Shown here: positions 56,417 to 64,000 of the stretch, in pieces
Position numbering within the stretch: the first letter of the stretch is position 1
Layout of the letters: each line of letters opens with the position of its first letter
Assembly (NCBI GenBank): GCA_958350755.1
Contig: CATWID010000001.1
Location: forward strand, 62,001-126,000
Source of the DNA: an uncultured Collinsella sp.
GTDB taxonomy: Bacteria; Actinomycetota; Coriobacteriia; Coriobacteriales; Coriobacteriaceae
DNA: 64,000 bases
Direction: 5' to 3'
Notes under the pieces: model-generated
Database searches by the model: none
What the model saw: the letters and a program-made list of their open reading frames with translations, nothing else
Told to the model about the DNA's origin: nothing
Made by a program: the position numbers and the translations under genes

Positions 56417-59416
56417 ATGAGCGACATCATGAGGCCGATCCCGTTTTCGCAGCTGATGAACTGGATCATCGAGGAGCACAAGACCCAGGACGCCATCTTT
56501 GGCGTGCGTAAGATGGTCACGACCAACCAGGAGGGTGCGCTTCCCATTTTTGACGAGCGCATCGAGACTCCGTTTGGCCCGGCCGCCGGTCCCAACACGC
56601 AGCTTGCCCAGAACATCGTGGCCTCTTATGTGGCCGGTTCCCGCTTCTTTGAGCTTAAGACCGTTCAGGTTATGGACGGCGAGGAGCTCTCCAAGTGCGT
56701 CAACAAGCCCTGCATCGTGGCTCAGGACGAGTGCTACAACTGCGAATGGTCGACCGAGCTCGAGGTTCCGCAGGCCTTTGCCGAGTATGTGAAGGCATGG
56801 TTTGCCTGCCACCTGATCGCTCGCGAGTACGGTCTGGGCAGCCCGGACGGCTTTGTCTTCAACATGTCGGTGGGCTATGACCTGGAGGGCATTAAGAGCC
56901 CCAAGGTCGACGCCTACATCGAGGGCATGAAGGATGCCAGCGGCTCCGACGTCTGGAACGAGTGCCGTGCCTGGGCGCTTGCCAACCTGGACAAGTTTGA
57001 GCATGTCGACGCTGCGTTTGTCGAGTCCATCCCGGCGCGCGTCTCCAACTCCATCACCGAGTCTACCCTGCACGGCTGCCCGCCGGCGGAGATCGAGCGC
57101 ATCGCGACCTACCTCATCACCGAGAAGGGCCTCAACACCTACATCAAGTGCAACCCCACGCTGCTGGGCTATGAGTTTGCACGTCAGCGCCTCAACGAGC
57201 TGGGCTTTGACTATATCGTCTTTGATGACACGCACTTCCGCGAGGATCTGCAGTGGGCCGATGCCGTGCCCATGTTCGAGCGCCTGATTGTCCTGTGCGC
57301 CGAGCGCGGTCTGGAGTTCGGCGTCAAGCTGACCAACACGTTTCCCGTCGACGTGACCAGGAACGAGCTGCCTTCCACCGAGATGTACATGTCCGGCCGT
57401 TCGCTGTTCTCGCTGACCATCGAGGCCGCCCGCCGCATTACCGAGCAGTTCGATGGCAAGCTGCGCATCAGCTACTCCGGCGGTGCCACGGTCTACAACA
57501 TCCGTGCCCTGTATGACGCCGGCATTTGGCCCGTCACCCTGGCGACCGACGTGCTCAAGCCCGGTGGCTACGAGCGCTTTAGTCAGATGGCCGGCGAGTT
57601 TACCGACCTGGATGGCAAGCCGTTCGCGGGCGTCTCTCTCGAGGCCGTGACGGCGATTCAGACCGACTCGCTCACCAACCCGCTCTACAAGAAGCCGCTG
57701 CGCCCGCTGCCCGATCGCAAGGTCGCCGGCAAGAGCCCGCTTTCCGACTGCTTTACCACGCCGTGCCGCACGAGCTGCCCCATCCAGCAGGATATCCCCG
57801 CCTATCTGGCGGCTGTTGACGAGGGCCGTTACGAGGACGCACTCAACATCATCATCGAGCGCAACGCCCTGCCGTTCATTACCGGCACCATCTGCCCGCA
57901 TCCCTGCGGCCGTGCCTGCGAGCGTGCATTCTACGAGCCCGAGGGCGCCCAGATCCGCGCCAGCAAGCTCAAGGCCGCCCGCGAGGCCATGACCGCCGTG
58001 CTGCCCAAGCTGCGCGCCCAGGCCATCGCCAACGACGGCGAGCGCAACGTTGCCGTTATCGGCGGCGGCCCGGCCGGCCTGGCGACGGCGTTCTTCCTGA
58101 CGCGCGCCGGCGTGCCCGTCACTATCTTCGAGGCCCGCGACTCTCTCGGCGGCGTGGTCCGTCACGTGATCCCCGAGTTCCGTATCGCGAGCGACGATAT
58201 CTCCCACGATGCCGAGCTCTGTCTGGCCTTTGGCGCCAAGGTGCAGCTCAACGCCCGCGTGGAGTCCATTGACGAGCTCAAGGCCCAGGGCTTTACCGAC
58301 GTAGTCGTGGCCACTGGTGCCTGGATGCCCGGCTCTGCGGGCTTGGGCGAGGGTGCCGAGCTCGACGTGCTGGAGTTCCTCGAGGCCGCCAAGAAGGGCG
58401 AGAAGCTCGAGCTGGGCGAGGACGTCGTGGTCATTGGCGCCGGCAACACCGCCATGGACGCGGCCCGCGTGGCCAAGCGCCTTGCTGGCGTGAAGAACGT
58501 GCGCCTAGTGTATCGCCGCACCAAGAAGCAGATGCCCGCCGACGAGGAAGAGCTCGATCTTGCTCTTGCCGACGGCGTTGAGTTCTGCGAGCTGCTGGCG
58601 CCCAAGGCGCTCAACGGCGCCGTGCTGACCTGCGATGTTATGGAGCTTGGCGAGCCGGATGCAAGCGGCCGTCGCAGCCCCGTCGCCACGGGCGAGACCG
58701 TCGAGCTTTCCGCCACCACGGTGATCTGCGCCGTGGGCGAGGGCATCGATGCCAGCCTGTACGACGCCGCGGGCGTCGAGCACGACCGTCGCGGCCGCCT
58801 TGCCGCCACCTCCACCGGCGTCGAGGGCGTTTGGGCTGCCGGTGACTGCCGTCGCGGTCCTGCCACCGTGGTCGAGGCTATTTCCGACGCCGCCGAAGTT
58901 GCCCGCGCCATCGCCGGCGTGGACTTTAACAAGTACGTCGACTGCAACGAGCAGGCCGGCCGCGAGGACACCTGCTACGAGCGCAAGGGGTCGCTATGCC
59001 GTGACAAGCGCAACTGCACCAAGACCCGCTGCCTGGGCTGCGGCTCGGTGTGCGAGGTCTGCTGCGACGTGTGCCCCAACCGCGCCAACGTGGCAATTAA
59101 GGTGCCGGGCCTGGCCAAGCATCAGGTCGTCCATGTCGACGGCATGTGCAACGAGTGCGGCAACTGCGCCGTGTTCTGCCCCTACCAGGAGGGTCGTCCC
59201 TACAAGGACAAGCTCACCCTGTTCTGGAGCGATCAGGACATGGAGAACTCCGAGAACGAGGGCTTCCTGGCCGTGGACGAGGACCACTTTAAGGTTCGCA
59301 TCGCCGGCACGGTTCGCACCGTCTCGGTCGATGCCGTCAACACCGGTCTGCCCGAGGCCGTCCGCCTGACCATCAAGGCCGTGCGCGACAGCTATCCGTA
59401 CCTTCTTAAGAAATAG
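56417..59416 (+). CDS. ygfK: YgfK-like flavin/iron-sulphur oxidoreductase
   Basis: Putative electron-transfer partner of the molybdenum hydroxylase. 999 residues. The N-terminal 440 are dihydroorotate-dehydrogenase-like (TIM barrel) with IKCNPTLLGYEFAR; near 450 a Fer4_20-type Cys region CRTSCPIQQDIPAYL, CPHPCGRACE; then FAD and NADPH Rossmann domains (GGGPAGLATAFF at about 549, GAGNTAMDAARVAKRL); C-terminal 4Fe-4S clusters CLGCGSVCEVCCDVCPN (about 872) and CNECGNCAVFCPY (about 911). E. coli YgfK is annotated as a putative selenate reductase subunit. ATG at 56417 after AGAGAGGAG. Confidence 0.9.
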   Translation: MSDIMRPIPFSQLMNWIIEEHKTQDAIFGVRKMVTTNQEGALPIFDERIETPFGPAAGPNTQLAQNIVASYVAGSRFFELKTVQVMDGEELSKCVNKPCIVAQDECYNCEWSTELEVPQAFAEYVKAWFACHLIAREYGLGSPDGFVFNMSVGYDLEGIKSPKVDAYIEGMKDASGSDVWNECRAWALANLDKFEHVDAAFVESIPARVSNSITESTLHGCPPAEIERIATYLITEKGLNTYIKCNPTLLGYEFARQRLNELGFDYIVFDDTHFREDLQWADAVPMFERLIVLCAERGLEFGVKLTNTFPVDVTRNELPSTEMYMSGRSLFSLTIEAARRITEQFDGKLRISYSGGATVYNIRALYDAGIWPVTLATDVLKPGGYERFSQMAGEFTDLDGKPFAGVSLEAVTAIQTDSLTNPLYKKPLRPLPDRKVAGKSPLSDCFTTPCRTSCPIQQDIPAYLAAVDEGRYEDALNIIIERNALPFITGTICPHPCGRACERAFYEPEGAQIRASKLKAAREAMTAVLPKLRAQAIANDGERNVAVIGGGPAGLATAFFLTRAGVPVTIFEARDSLGGVVRHVIPEFRIASDDISHDAELCLAFGAKVQLNARVESIDELKAQGFTDVVVATGAWMPGSAGLGEGAELDVLEFLEAAKKGEKLELGEDVVVIGAGNTAMDAARVAKRLAGVKNVRLVYRRTKKQMPADEEELDLALADGVEFCELLAPKALNGAVLTCDVMELGEPDASGRRSPVATGETVELSATTVICAVGEGIDASLYDAAGVEHDRRGRLAATSTGVEGVWAAGDCRRGPATVVEAISDAAEVARAIAGVDFNKYVDCNEQAGREDTCYERKGSLCRDKRNCTKTRCLGCGSVCEVCCDVCPNRANVAIKVPGLAKHQVVHVDGMCNECGNCAVFCPYQEGRPYKDKLTLFWSDQDMENSENEGFLAVDEDHFKVRIAGTVRTVSVDAVNTGLPEAVRLTIKAVRDSYPYLLKK

Positions 59417-59427
59417 GCGAGTCTCTT

Positions 59428-59907
59428 ATGGCCAAATCCATTCAACATAACGTGGCCTACGTTGCCTGCGGAAGCGGTTGCGCCTCCGCAGGCGGCGATG
59501 CCCGCTGCAGCGAAGGCTGCATTGGCTGTGGCGCCTGCGTCACGGCCTGCCCCCACGGCGCCATTGCGCTGGTCGATGGCATCGCCCGCGTGGATCGCTC
59601 AAAGTGCACGGGCTGTGGCCTGTGCGGCATGGCGTGCCCGCAGCGCGTGATTGCCTTCGTTCCCGGCTACCAGAACATCCTGGTGCGCTGCAACAACACC
59701 GATAAGGGCGCCATTGCGCGCAAGATCTGCGACACGAGCTGCATCGGTTGCGGCATGTGCGCCAAAAAGTGCCCTGCTGGCGCTATCCGCATCGAGGACA
59801 ACTGCGCCCATATCGACAGCGCGGACTGCCTGTCGTGCGGCATGTGCGCCGTCGTCTGCCCGCATGGCGCCATCCACGACCGCACCGGCATCGCCGCCGG
59901 CGTGTAG
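59428..59907 (+). CDS. Polyferredoxin with four 4Fe-4S motifs (YgfS-like)
   Basis: Electron-carrier protein of 159 residues. Four CxxCxxCxxxC motifs: CIGCGACVTACP, CTGCGLCGMACP, CIGCGMCAKKCP and CLSCGMCAVVCP, arranged as two ferredoxin-like pairs with an N-terminal Cys-rich GSGCASAGGDARCSEG. E. coli YgfS, near xdhD, is a similar ferredoxin-type protein. It is 12 bases from both ygfK and xdhD, so it probably shuttles electrons between them. Confidence 0.9.
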   Translation: MAKSIQHNVAYVACGSGCASAGGDARCSEGCIGCGACVTACPHGAIALVDGIARVDRSKCTGCGLCGMACPQRVIAFVPGYQNILVRCNNTDKGAIARKICDTSCIGCGMCAKKCPAGAIRIEDNCAHIDSADCLSCGMCAVVCPHGAIHDRTGIAAGV

Positions 59908-59919
59908 AAGGGAATCACC

Positions 59920-62697
59920 ATGGCACAGGAATTCACTTTTACCGTTAACGGCGTGGAGCGCACAACGACCCAAAACAAACCGCTGCTGCGCTACCTGCGC
60001 GACGACCTGCATATCCATTCCGCCAAGGACGGCTGCTCCGAGGGCGCCTGCGGTACCTGCACCATCCATGTGGACGGCGCGGCCGTCAAGGCCTGCGTGC
60101 TGACCACCGCCCTTGCCGCCGGCCGCAACATCGTGACCGTCGAGGGCCTGCCCGAGGACGTGCGCGAGGCGTTTGTGTACGCCTTTGGCGCCGTGGGCGC
60201 CGTGCAGTGCGGCTTTTGCATCCCCGGCATGGTCATGGCGGGCGCGGCGCTCATCGCCGAGGACCCCGAGCCCACCGAGGAGCAGATCAAGTACGCCATC
60301 CGCGGCAACGTCTGCCGCTGCACCGGCTACAAGAAGATTATCGAGGGCATTTCGCTGGCCGCTGCGGTGCTCCGCGGCGAAAAGCAGATCGACGAGGATC
60401 TGGAGCGCGGCGATGACTACGGCGTGGGCAAGCGCGCCTTCCGTATCGACGTGCGCAAGAAGGTGCTCGGCGAGGGCAAGTATCCCGACGACATCGACGA
60501 GCTCGATCAGCCGGGCCTGATCTATGCCAGCGCCGTGCGCTCCAAGTATCCGCGCGCCCGCGTGCTCTCCATCGACACCTCCGAGGCCGAGGCCCTGCCC
60601 GGTGTGGTGGGCATCCTGCGCGCCGAGGACGTGCCGGTCAACCAGGTCGGCCACCTTATCCAGGACTGGGACGTCATGATCGCCCAGGGCGATATCACCC
60701 GCTGCGTGGGCGATGCCATCGTGCTGGTGGTTGCCGAGGACGAGGCGACGCTCGAGAAGGCCAAGAAGCTCGTAAAGATCGATTACGAGCCGCTGGAGCC
60801 CGTGCGCAACATTGTCGAGGCCAAGGCCGCCGACGCCCCACGCCTGCATGACAGCTTCTTTGCCTTTGGCAACACGGTGGAGCTTAAGGACAACGTGTGC
60901 CAGAGCCGCCATGTGACGCGCGGCGACGCCGCCAAGGCGCTGGCAGAGAGCGCGTTCACCGTGACGCAGCGCTTTACCACGCCCTTTACCGAGCATGCCT
61001 TCTTGGAGCCCGAGTGCGCCGTGGCCTTCCCGTACAAGAACGGCGTCAAGGTGCAGTCGACCGACCAGGGCGCCTACGACACACGCAAAGAGTGCGCCCA
61101 TATGTTTGGCTGGGATAACGAACCCGAGCGTGTGGTCGTCGAGACCATGCTCGTGGGAGGCGGCTTTGGCGGCAAGGAGGACGTGTCTATCCAGCACCTG
61201 GCCGCGCTTGCTGCCTATAAGCTCCAGCGTCCTGTGAAGTGCAAGCTCACGCGTGCCGAGTCGCTCGCGTTCCATCCCAAGCGCCACGCCATGGACGGCA
61301 CCTTCACGCTGGGTTGCGACGCCGAGGGCAACTTTACCGGTCTGGACTGCGAGATCAACTTTGACACCGGCGCCTACGCGTCGCTGTGCGGCCCGGTGCT
61401 CGAGCGCGCCTGCACGCATGCCGTCGGCCCCTACAAGTACCAGAACACCGACATTCGCGGCTTTGGCTACTACACCAACAACCCGCCCGCCGGCGCGTAC
61501 CGCGGCTTTGGCGTTTGCCAGTCCGAGTTTGCGCTTGAGAGCCTGATCGACTTGCTGGCAGAGAAGGTCGGCCTGGATCCGTGGGAGATTCGTTATAGAA
61601 ACGCCATCGAGCCGGGCGAGGTTTTGCCCAACGGCCAGATTGCCGACTGCTCCACGGCGCTTAAGGAGACGCTGCTCGAGGTCAAAGATGCCTACTATGC
61701 GCATCCCGGACACGCCGGTATCGCCTGCGCCATGAAGAACGCCGGCGTGGGCGTGGGCCTGCCCGATGCCGGCCGCTGCAAGATTCGCGTCGAGAACGGC
61801 GTGGCCGTGGTCTATGCCGCCACGTCCGACATCGGCCAGGGCTGTAACACCGTCTTTTTGCAGGACGTTGCCGAGGCATGCGGCCTGCCGCTGAGCTGCA
61901 TTGCCAACGGCGAGTGCTCCACCGAGAACGCTCCCGACTCCGGCACCACGTCTGGCTCGCGTCAGACGGTCGTGACCGGCGAGGCCGTGCGCGGTGCCGC
62001 CTTCCTGCTGCGCGATGCCATGGTTGGCATCGAGGCCGGCAAGCCTGCGCCTACCGCCCCGGTGAGCGCCCATGGTGACGGCGTCAAGATCGAGTACGAC
62101 GACGGTCGCGCCTATCAGCTACGCACACAGGAGCTCGTCGCCGGCCAGGGCATGCATCCTCAGGATCCCGCGGCCGCCATCAAGGCGCTCGAGGGATGCG
62201 AGTTTGGCTACGTGTATCTGGAGCCGACCGACAAACTGGGCGCCGACGTCCCCAATCCCAAGAGCCATATCTGCTACGGCTTTGCCACGCACGTGGTCAT
62301 TCTGGACGATGACGGCCGCGTGAGCGAGGTCTATGCCGCGCACGATTCCGGCAAGGTGGTCAACCCCATCTCGATCCAAGGTCAGATTGAAGGCGGCGTG
62401 CTCATGGGTATGGGCTATGCGCTCACCGAGGACTGGCCGCTTAAGGACTGCGTACCCCAGGCAAGGTACGGCACGCTCGGGCTGTTCCGTGCGCCCGAGA
62501 TTCCGGATATCCACGCCATCTACGTGGAGAAGGACGAACTGCTGCCCGTGGCATACGGCGGCAAGGGCATCGGCGAGATCGCAACGATCCCCACGGCGCC
62601 CGCCGTGCAGAATGCCTACCGCGCGTTTGACGGCAAGCTGCGTCCAAATCTGCCCATGGTGGATACGCCGTACAGCCGCGCTCGTCACCGCGGGTAG
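59920..62697 (+). CDS. xdhD: XdhD-like molybdenum hydroxylase (2Fe-2S plus molybdopterin domains)
   Basis: Xanthine-dehydrogenase-family enzyme hydroxylating a purine or related heterocycle. 925 residues. First 2Fe-2S cluster CSEGACGTC (Cys39, 44, 47) and second CGFC..NVCRC (Cys97, 100, 132, 134); then molybdopterin domains with VGGGFGGKEDVSIQHLAAL (about 412-430), AYRGFGVCQSEFALE, and the base region GKGIGE (about 882-887). There is no FAD domain, as in the XdhD group. ATG at 59920 after AAGGGAATC. The family includes selenium-dependent members; nothing in this window proves selenium use. Confidence 0.92.
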   Translation: MAQEFTFTVNGVERTTTQNKPLLRYLRDDLHIHSAKDGCSEGACGTCTIHVDGAAVKACVLTTALAAGRNIVTVEGLPEDVREAFVYAFGAVGAVQCGFCIPGMVMAGAALIAEDPEPTEEQIKYAIRGNVCRCTGYKKIIEGISLAAAVLRGEKQIDEDLERGDDYGVGKRAFRIDVRKKVLGEGKYPDDIDELDQPGLIYASAVRSKYPRARVLSIDTSEAEALPGVVGILRAEDVPVNQVGHLIQDWDVMIAQGDITRCVGDAIVLVVAEDEATLEKAKKLVKIDYEPLEPVRNIVEAKAADAPRLHDSFFAFGNTVELKDNVCQSRHVTRGDAAKALAESAFTVTQRFTTPFTEHAFLEPECAVAFPYKNGVKVQSTDQGAYDTRKECAHMFGWDNEPERVVVETMLVGGGFGGKEDVSIQHLAALAAYKLQRPVKCKLTRAESLAFHPKRHAMDGTFTLGCDAEGNFTGLDCEINFDTGAYASLCGPVLERACTHAVGPYKYQNTDIRGFGYYTNNPPAGAYRGFGVCQSEFALESLIDLLAEKVGLDPWEIRYRNAIEPGEVLPNGQIADCSTALKETLLEVKDAYYAHPGHAGIACAMKNAGVGVGLPDAGRCKIRVENGVAVVYAATSDIGQGCNTVFLQDVAEACGLPLSCIANGECSTENAPDSGTTSGSRQTVVTGEAVRGAAFLLRDAMVGIEAGKPAPTAPVSAHGDGVKIEYDDGRAYQLRTQELVAGQGMHPQDPAAAIKALEGCEFGYVYLEPTDKLGADVPNPKSHICYGFATHVVILDDDGRVSEVYAAHDSGKVVNPISIQGQIEGGVLMGMGYALTEDWPLKDCVPQARYGTLGLFRAPEIPDIHAIYVEKDELLPVAYGGKGIGEIATIPTAPAVQNAYRAFDGKLRPNLPMVDTPYSRARHRG

Positions 62698-62766
62698 AGT
62701 AGAGCGCGGACGGCCATTACTGACGGGCTGTTCGCGCTCAACATCAACTACATATGCTGCGTCTTT

Positions 62767-62798
62767 GGCCCCAGCTCCATCGCGAGCCGGGGCCTTTT
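62767..62798 (+). terminator. Terminator after xdhD
   Basis: GGCCCCAGCTC pairs with GAGCCGGGGCC (one mismatch), loop CATCGC, then TTTT. It closes the purine locus. Confidence 0.9.
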
Positions 62799-62807
62799 GT
62801 TTGGAGC

Positions 62808-63437
62808 GGAGGGCGCATCCCGGAATTGGCGCTCAGAACGGGATGCGCTTTCCTTTTTGGGCCCTCGGCGGAAACTACGTCCCGGATTCAATGTTCAGAA
62901 TGGGATGCATTTTCCCTTTGAGTCTCTAGCGGAAAGCGTGTCCCGGAATTCGGTTCCAGAGTGGGATGCGCTTTCCGGTTGGAGCTTCAAACGGAAAGTG
63001 CATCCCGGAATCCGCACCTGGAATGGGACGCACTTTCCGGAACAGCCCTCAACCGGAAACTGCGACCCGGAATTCGATGCCAGAACGGGATATGCTTTCC
63101 GAATCGCCTTCAGGCGGAAATTGCATCCCATTCTGAGTCTTCATTCTGGGACACGCTTTCCGCAAGGAGCTTCATCAGGAAAGCGCATCCCGTTCCGAGC
63201 TCCTATTCCGGGACGCACTTTCCGGTTGTCATTCACTTGGAAACTGCATCCCAGTTTGAGCGTCTATTCCGGGATGCAGTTTCCGCTGGGCGTTCAACCG
63301 GAAAGCGTGTCCCGTTCTAGGCCTTGATTCCGGGACACGGTTTCCGCTAGGCATGCCATCTGGAAAGCGCATCCCGTTTTGAGCACTCAGTCTGGGACAT
63401 GGTTTCCGCGGGAGCTTCCGACCGGAAAGCGTATCCC
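62808..63437. repeat. Alternating inverted-repeat array, long copy (10 units plus one arm)
   Basis: Each unit is a 14-bp arm like GGAAAGCGCATCCC, an inner spacer of exactly 18 nt, the inverted arm like GGGATGCGCTTTCC, and an outer spacer of 15 or 16 nt, giving a 61-62 bp period. Several units are perfectly or nearly perfectly self-complementary despite differing from one another, e.g. GGAAACTGCATCCC with GGGATGCAGTTTCC. No array unit is a plain copy of its neighbour. Frames open across it are repeat artefacts. Confidence 0.95.
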
Positions 63438-63473
63438 GGTTTGGTAGGCAGGCGGGCATAAGCTCAGCAGCTC

Positions 63474-64000
63474 CTACAGGTCTACCTCGTTGAGCCATGT
63501 CGGCAGCGCGGTCTGCCGGATGCCTGCCGTCTGCAGCTTTTTGGCGAGCATTCCTGCCGAGCGGACCTCGTTCATGGTAAAGCGCAGCAGAGGGTGACCG
63601 TAGAGCGATAGATGCGCCTCGCGCTGTCGTTCGGCAACGAGCGCCTCGGCGGTGGTGCGTCCGGCCAGCATGGTCTGGTCGGTATATTTGATGAGCCCGT
63701 CGAGTTCGCCCAGCGTGAGCTCCCGCGCCTGGCGCTCCCAGGCAAAGTCCGTTCGTATGGGCTTGGCCGAATCGAAGGGGTCCGTTAGCTCGTATTGAAG
63801 CCCATCGGGTGCAAAGCCCGTTTCGATCATGACGGCTCGGGCGACCGATTCCCCGCCGCTCTCGGCGCGAGCGTCGGCATATCGAAGCGTTGTGAGGGCG
63901 GTGCGAATCGCGAGACCATTGCGGACAGTCGCTCGTTGCTCAACGGCCTCCATCAGCTGTTCCGGCGCAAGGCCGAGCTTTGAGATCGCCGAATCGGCAA
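63474..64000 (-). CDS. Hypothetical protein with PD-(D/E)XK-nuclease-like C-terminus, truncated by the window end
   Basis: The last 175 codons of a reverse-strand gene; the frame stays open to the window edge with no start required (ADSAISKLGLAPEQL precedes the first Met). The pattern LRYADARAESGGESVARAV, then IRTDFAWERQARELTLGELD, GLIKY, and finally AERQREAHLSLYGHPLLRF resembles C-terminal regions of actinobacterial proteins of AbiEi/DUF559 type, where D..E.DG..K forms a nuclease-like fold. The N-terminal domain is outside the window, so an antitoxin role cannot be judged. Confidence 0.6.
   Translation of the reverse strand, partial: ADSAISKLGLAPEQLMEAVEQRATVRNGLAIRTALTTLRYADARAESGGESVARAVMIETGFAPDGLQYELTDPFDSAKPIRTDFAWERQARELTLGELDGLIKYTDQTMLAGRTTAEALVAERQREAHLSLYGHPLLRFTMNEVRSAGMLAKKLQTAGIRQTALPTWLNEVDL

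Noticed and set aside
62797..63327. A 176-codon frame over the long repeat array with a periodic protein pattern
   Set aside because: The periodicity follows the DNA repeat, other frames on both strands are open too, and the unit length (61-62 bp) is not a multiple of three, so no repeated amino-acid unit is maintained in one frame.
62808..63437. CRISPR array
   Set aside because: Arms alternate in orientation, spacers are 15-18 nt and partly similar to each other.

Overview
The window looks like chromosomal DNA of a GC-rich Gram-positive gut actinobacterium of the class Coriobacteriia, most likely Collinsella or a close relative. This is inferred from the style of the proteins, gene order, solo FabK, LevR/mannose-class PTS and the XdhD-SsnA-YgfK module; no database search was possible. 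About 50 protein genes are supported. No rRNA, tRNA or CRISPR array was seen.

Layout. 1-10.3 kb: end of the L10/L12 operon, galU, then rpoB-rpoC. 10.5-12.1 kb: an ECF sigma factor overlapping its probable membrane anti-sigma factor, preceded by a sigma-W-like promoter. 12.7-16.2 kb: str operon rpsL-rpsG-fusA followed directly by rpsJ, with no tuf. 16.3-26.4 kb: birA, divergent from a complete type II fatty-acid synthesis operon (fabH-acpP-fabK-fabD-fabG-fabF-accB-fabZ-accC-accDA, the last a fusion). 26.4-29.6 kb: a lone PTS IIC, a cation-diffusion facilitator and a histidine phosphatase. 30.1-35.9 kb: ribosomal proteins rplC to rplX, ending in a terminator without rplE. 36.6-37.4 kb: an IS3-family transposase remnant beside a truncated MTA/SAH nucleosidase. 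37.6-45.1 kb: a sugar locus with a LevR-like regulator, a mannose-class PTS (IIB, IIC, IID, IIA), a GH172/DUF2961 protein and a ROK fructokinase. 45.2-45.5 kb: an IS200-type left end and gene remnants. 46.1-52.3 kb: a Gfo/Idh oxidoreductase, a DeoR regulator, an RluA-type pseudouridine synthase, a U32 peptidase-family protein and RidA. 52.3-62.7 kb: a YheO-like regulator divergent from an NCS2 purine permease, followed by SsnA, YgfK, a polyferredoxin and XdhD. The right edge holds a repeat array and a truncated gene with a nuclease-like C-terminal domain.

How the parts fit. Transcription, translation and fatty-acid genes are housekeeping. The accessory loci read as two catabolic modules. One takes up and splits a fructose-containing saccharide (PTS plus GH172 plus fructokinase). 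The other degrades purines anaerobically with a molybdenum hydroxylase and a flavin/iron-sulphur electron partner.

The most unusual content is intergenic. There are at least five families of hairpin-forming repeats. Two stand out. (1) A ~68-nt conserved core at 12.4 and 29.7 kb is closed by long, nearly perfect inverted arms (36 and 41 bp) whose sequences are unrelated between copies, and the inner stem shows a compensatory change. (2) Arrays at 1.8 kb and 62.8-63.4 kb consist of a 14-bp arm repeated in alternating orientation, with inner spacers of exactly 18 nt and outer spacers of 15-16 nt. A third array at 48.05-48.26 kb repeats the same design with 15-bp arms and 25-nt spacers. A second notable point is an alpha-CTD-like helix-hairpin-helix domain near the C-terminus of RpoC.
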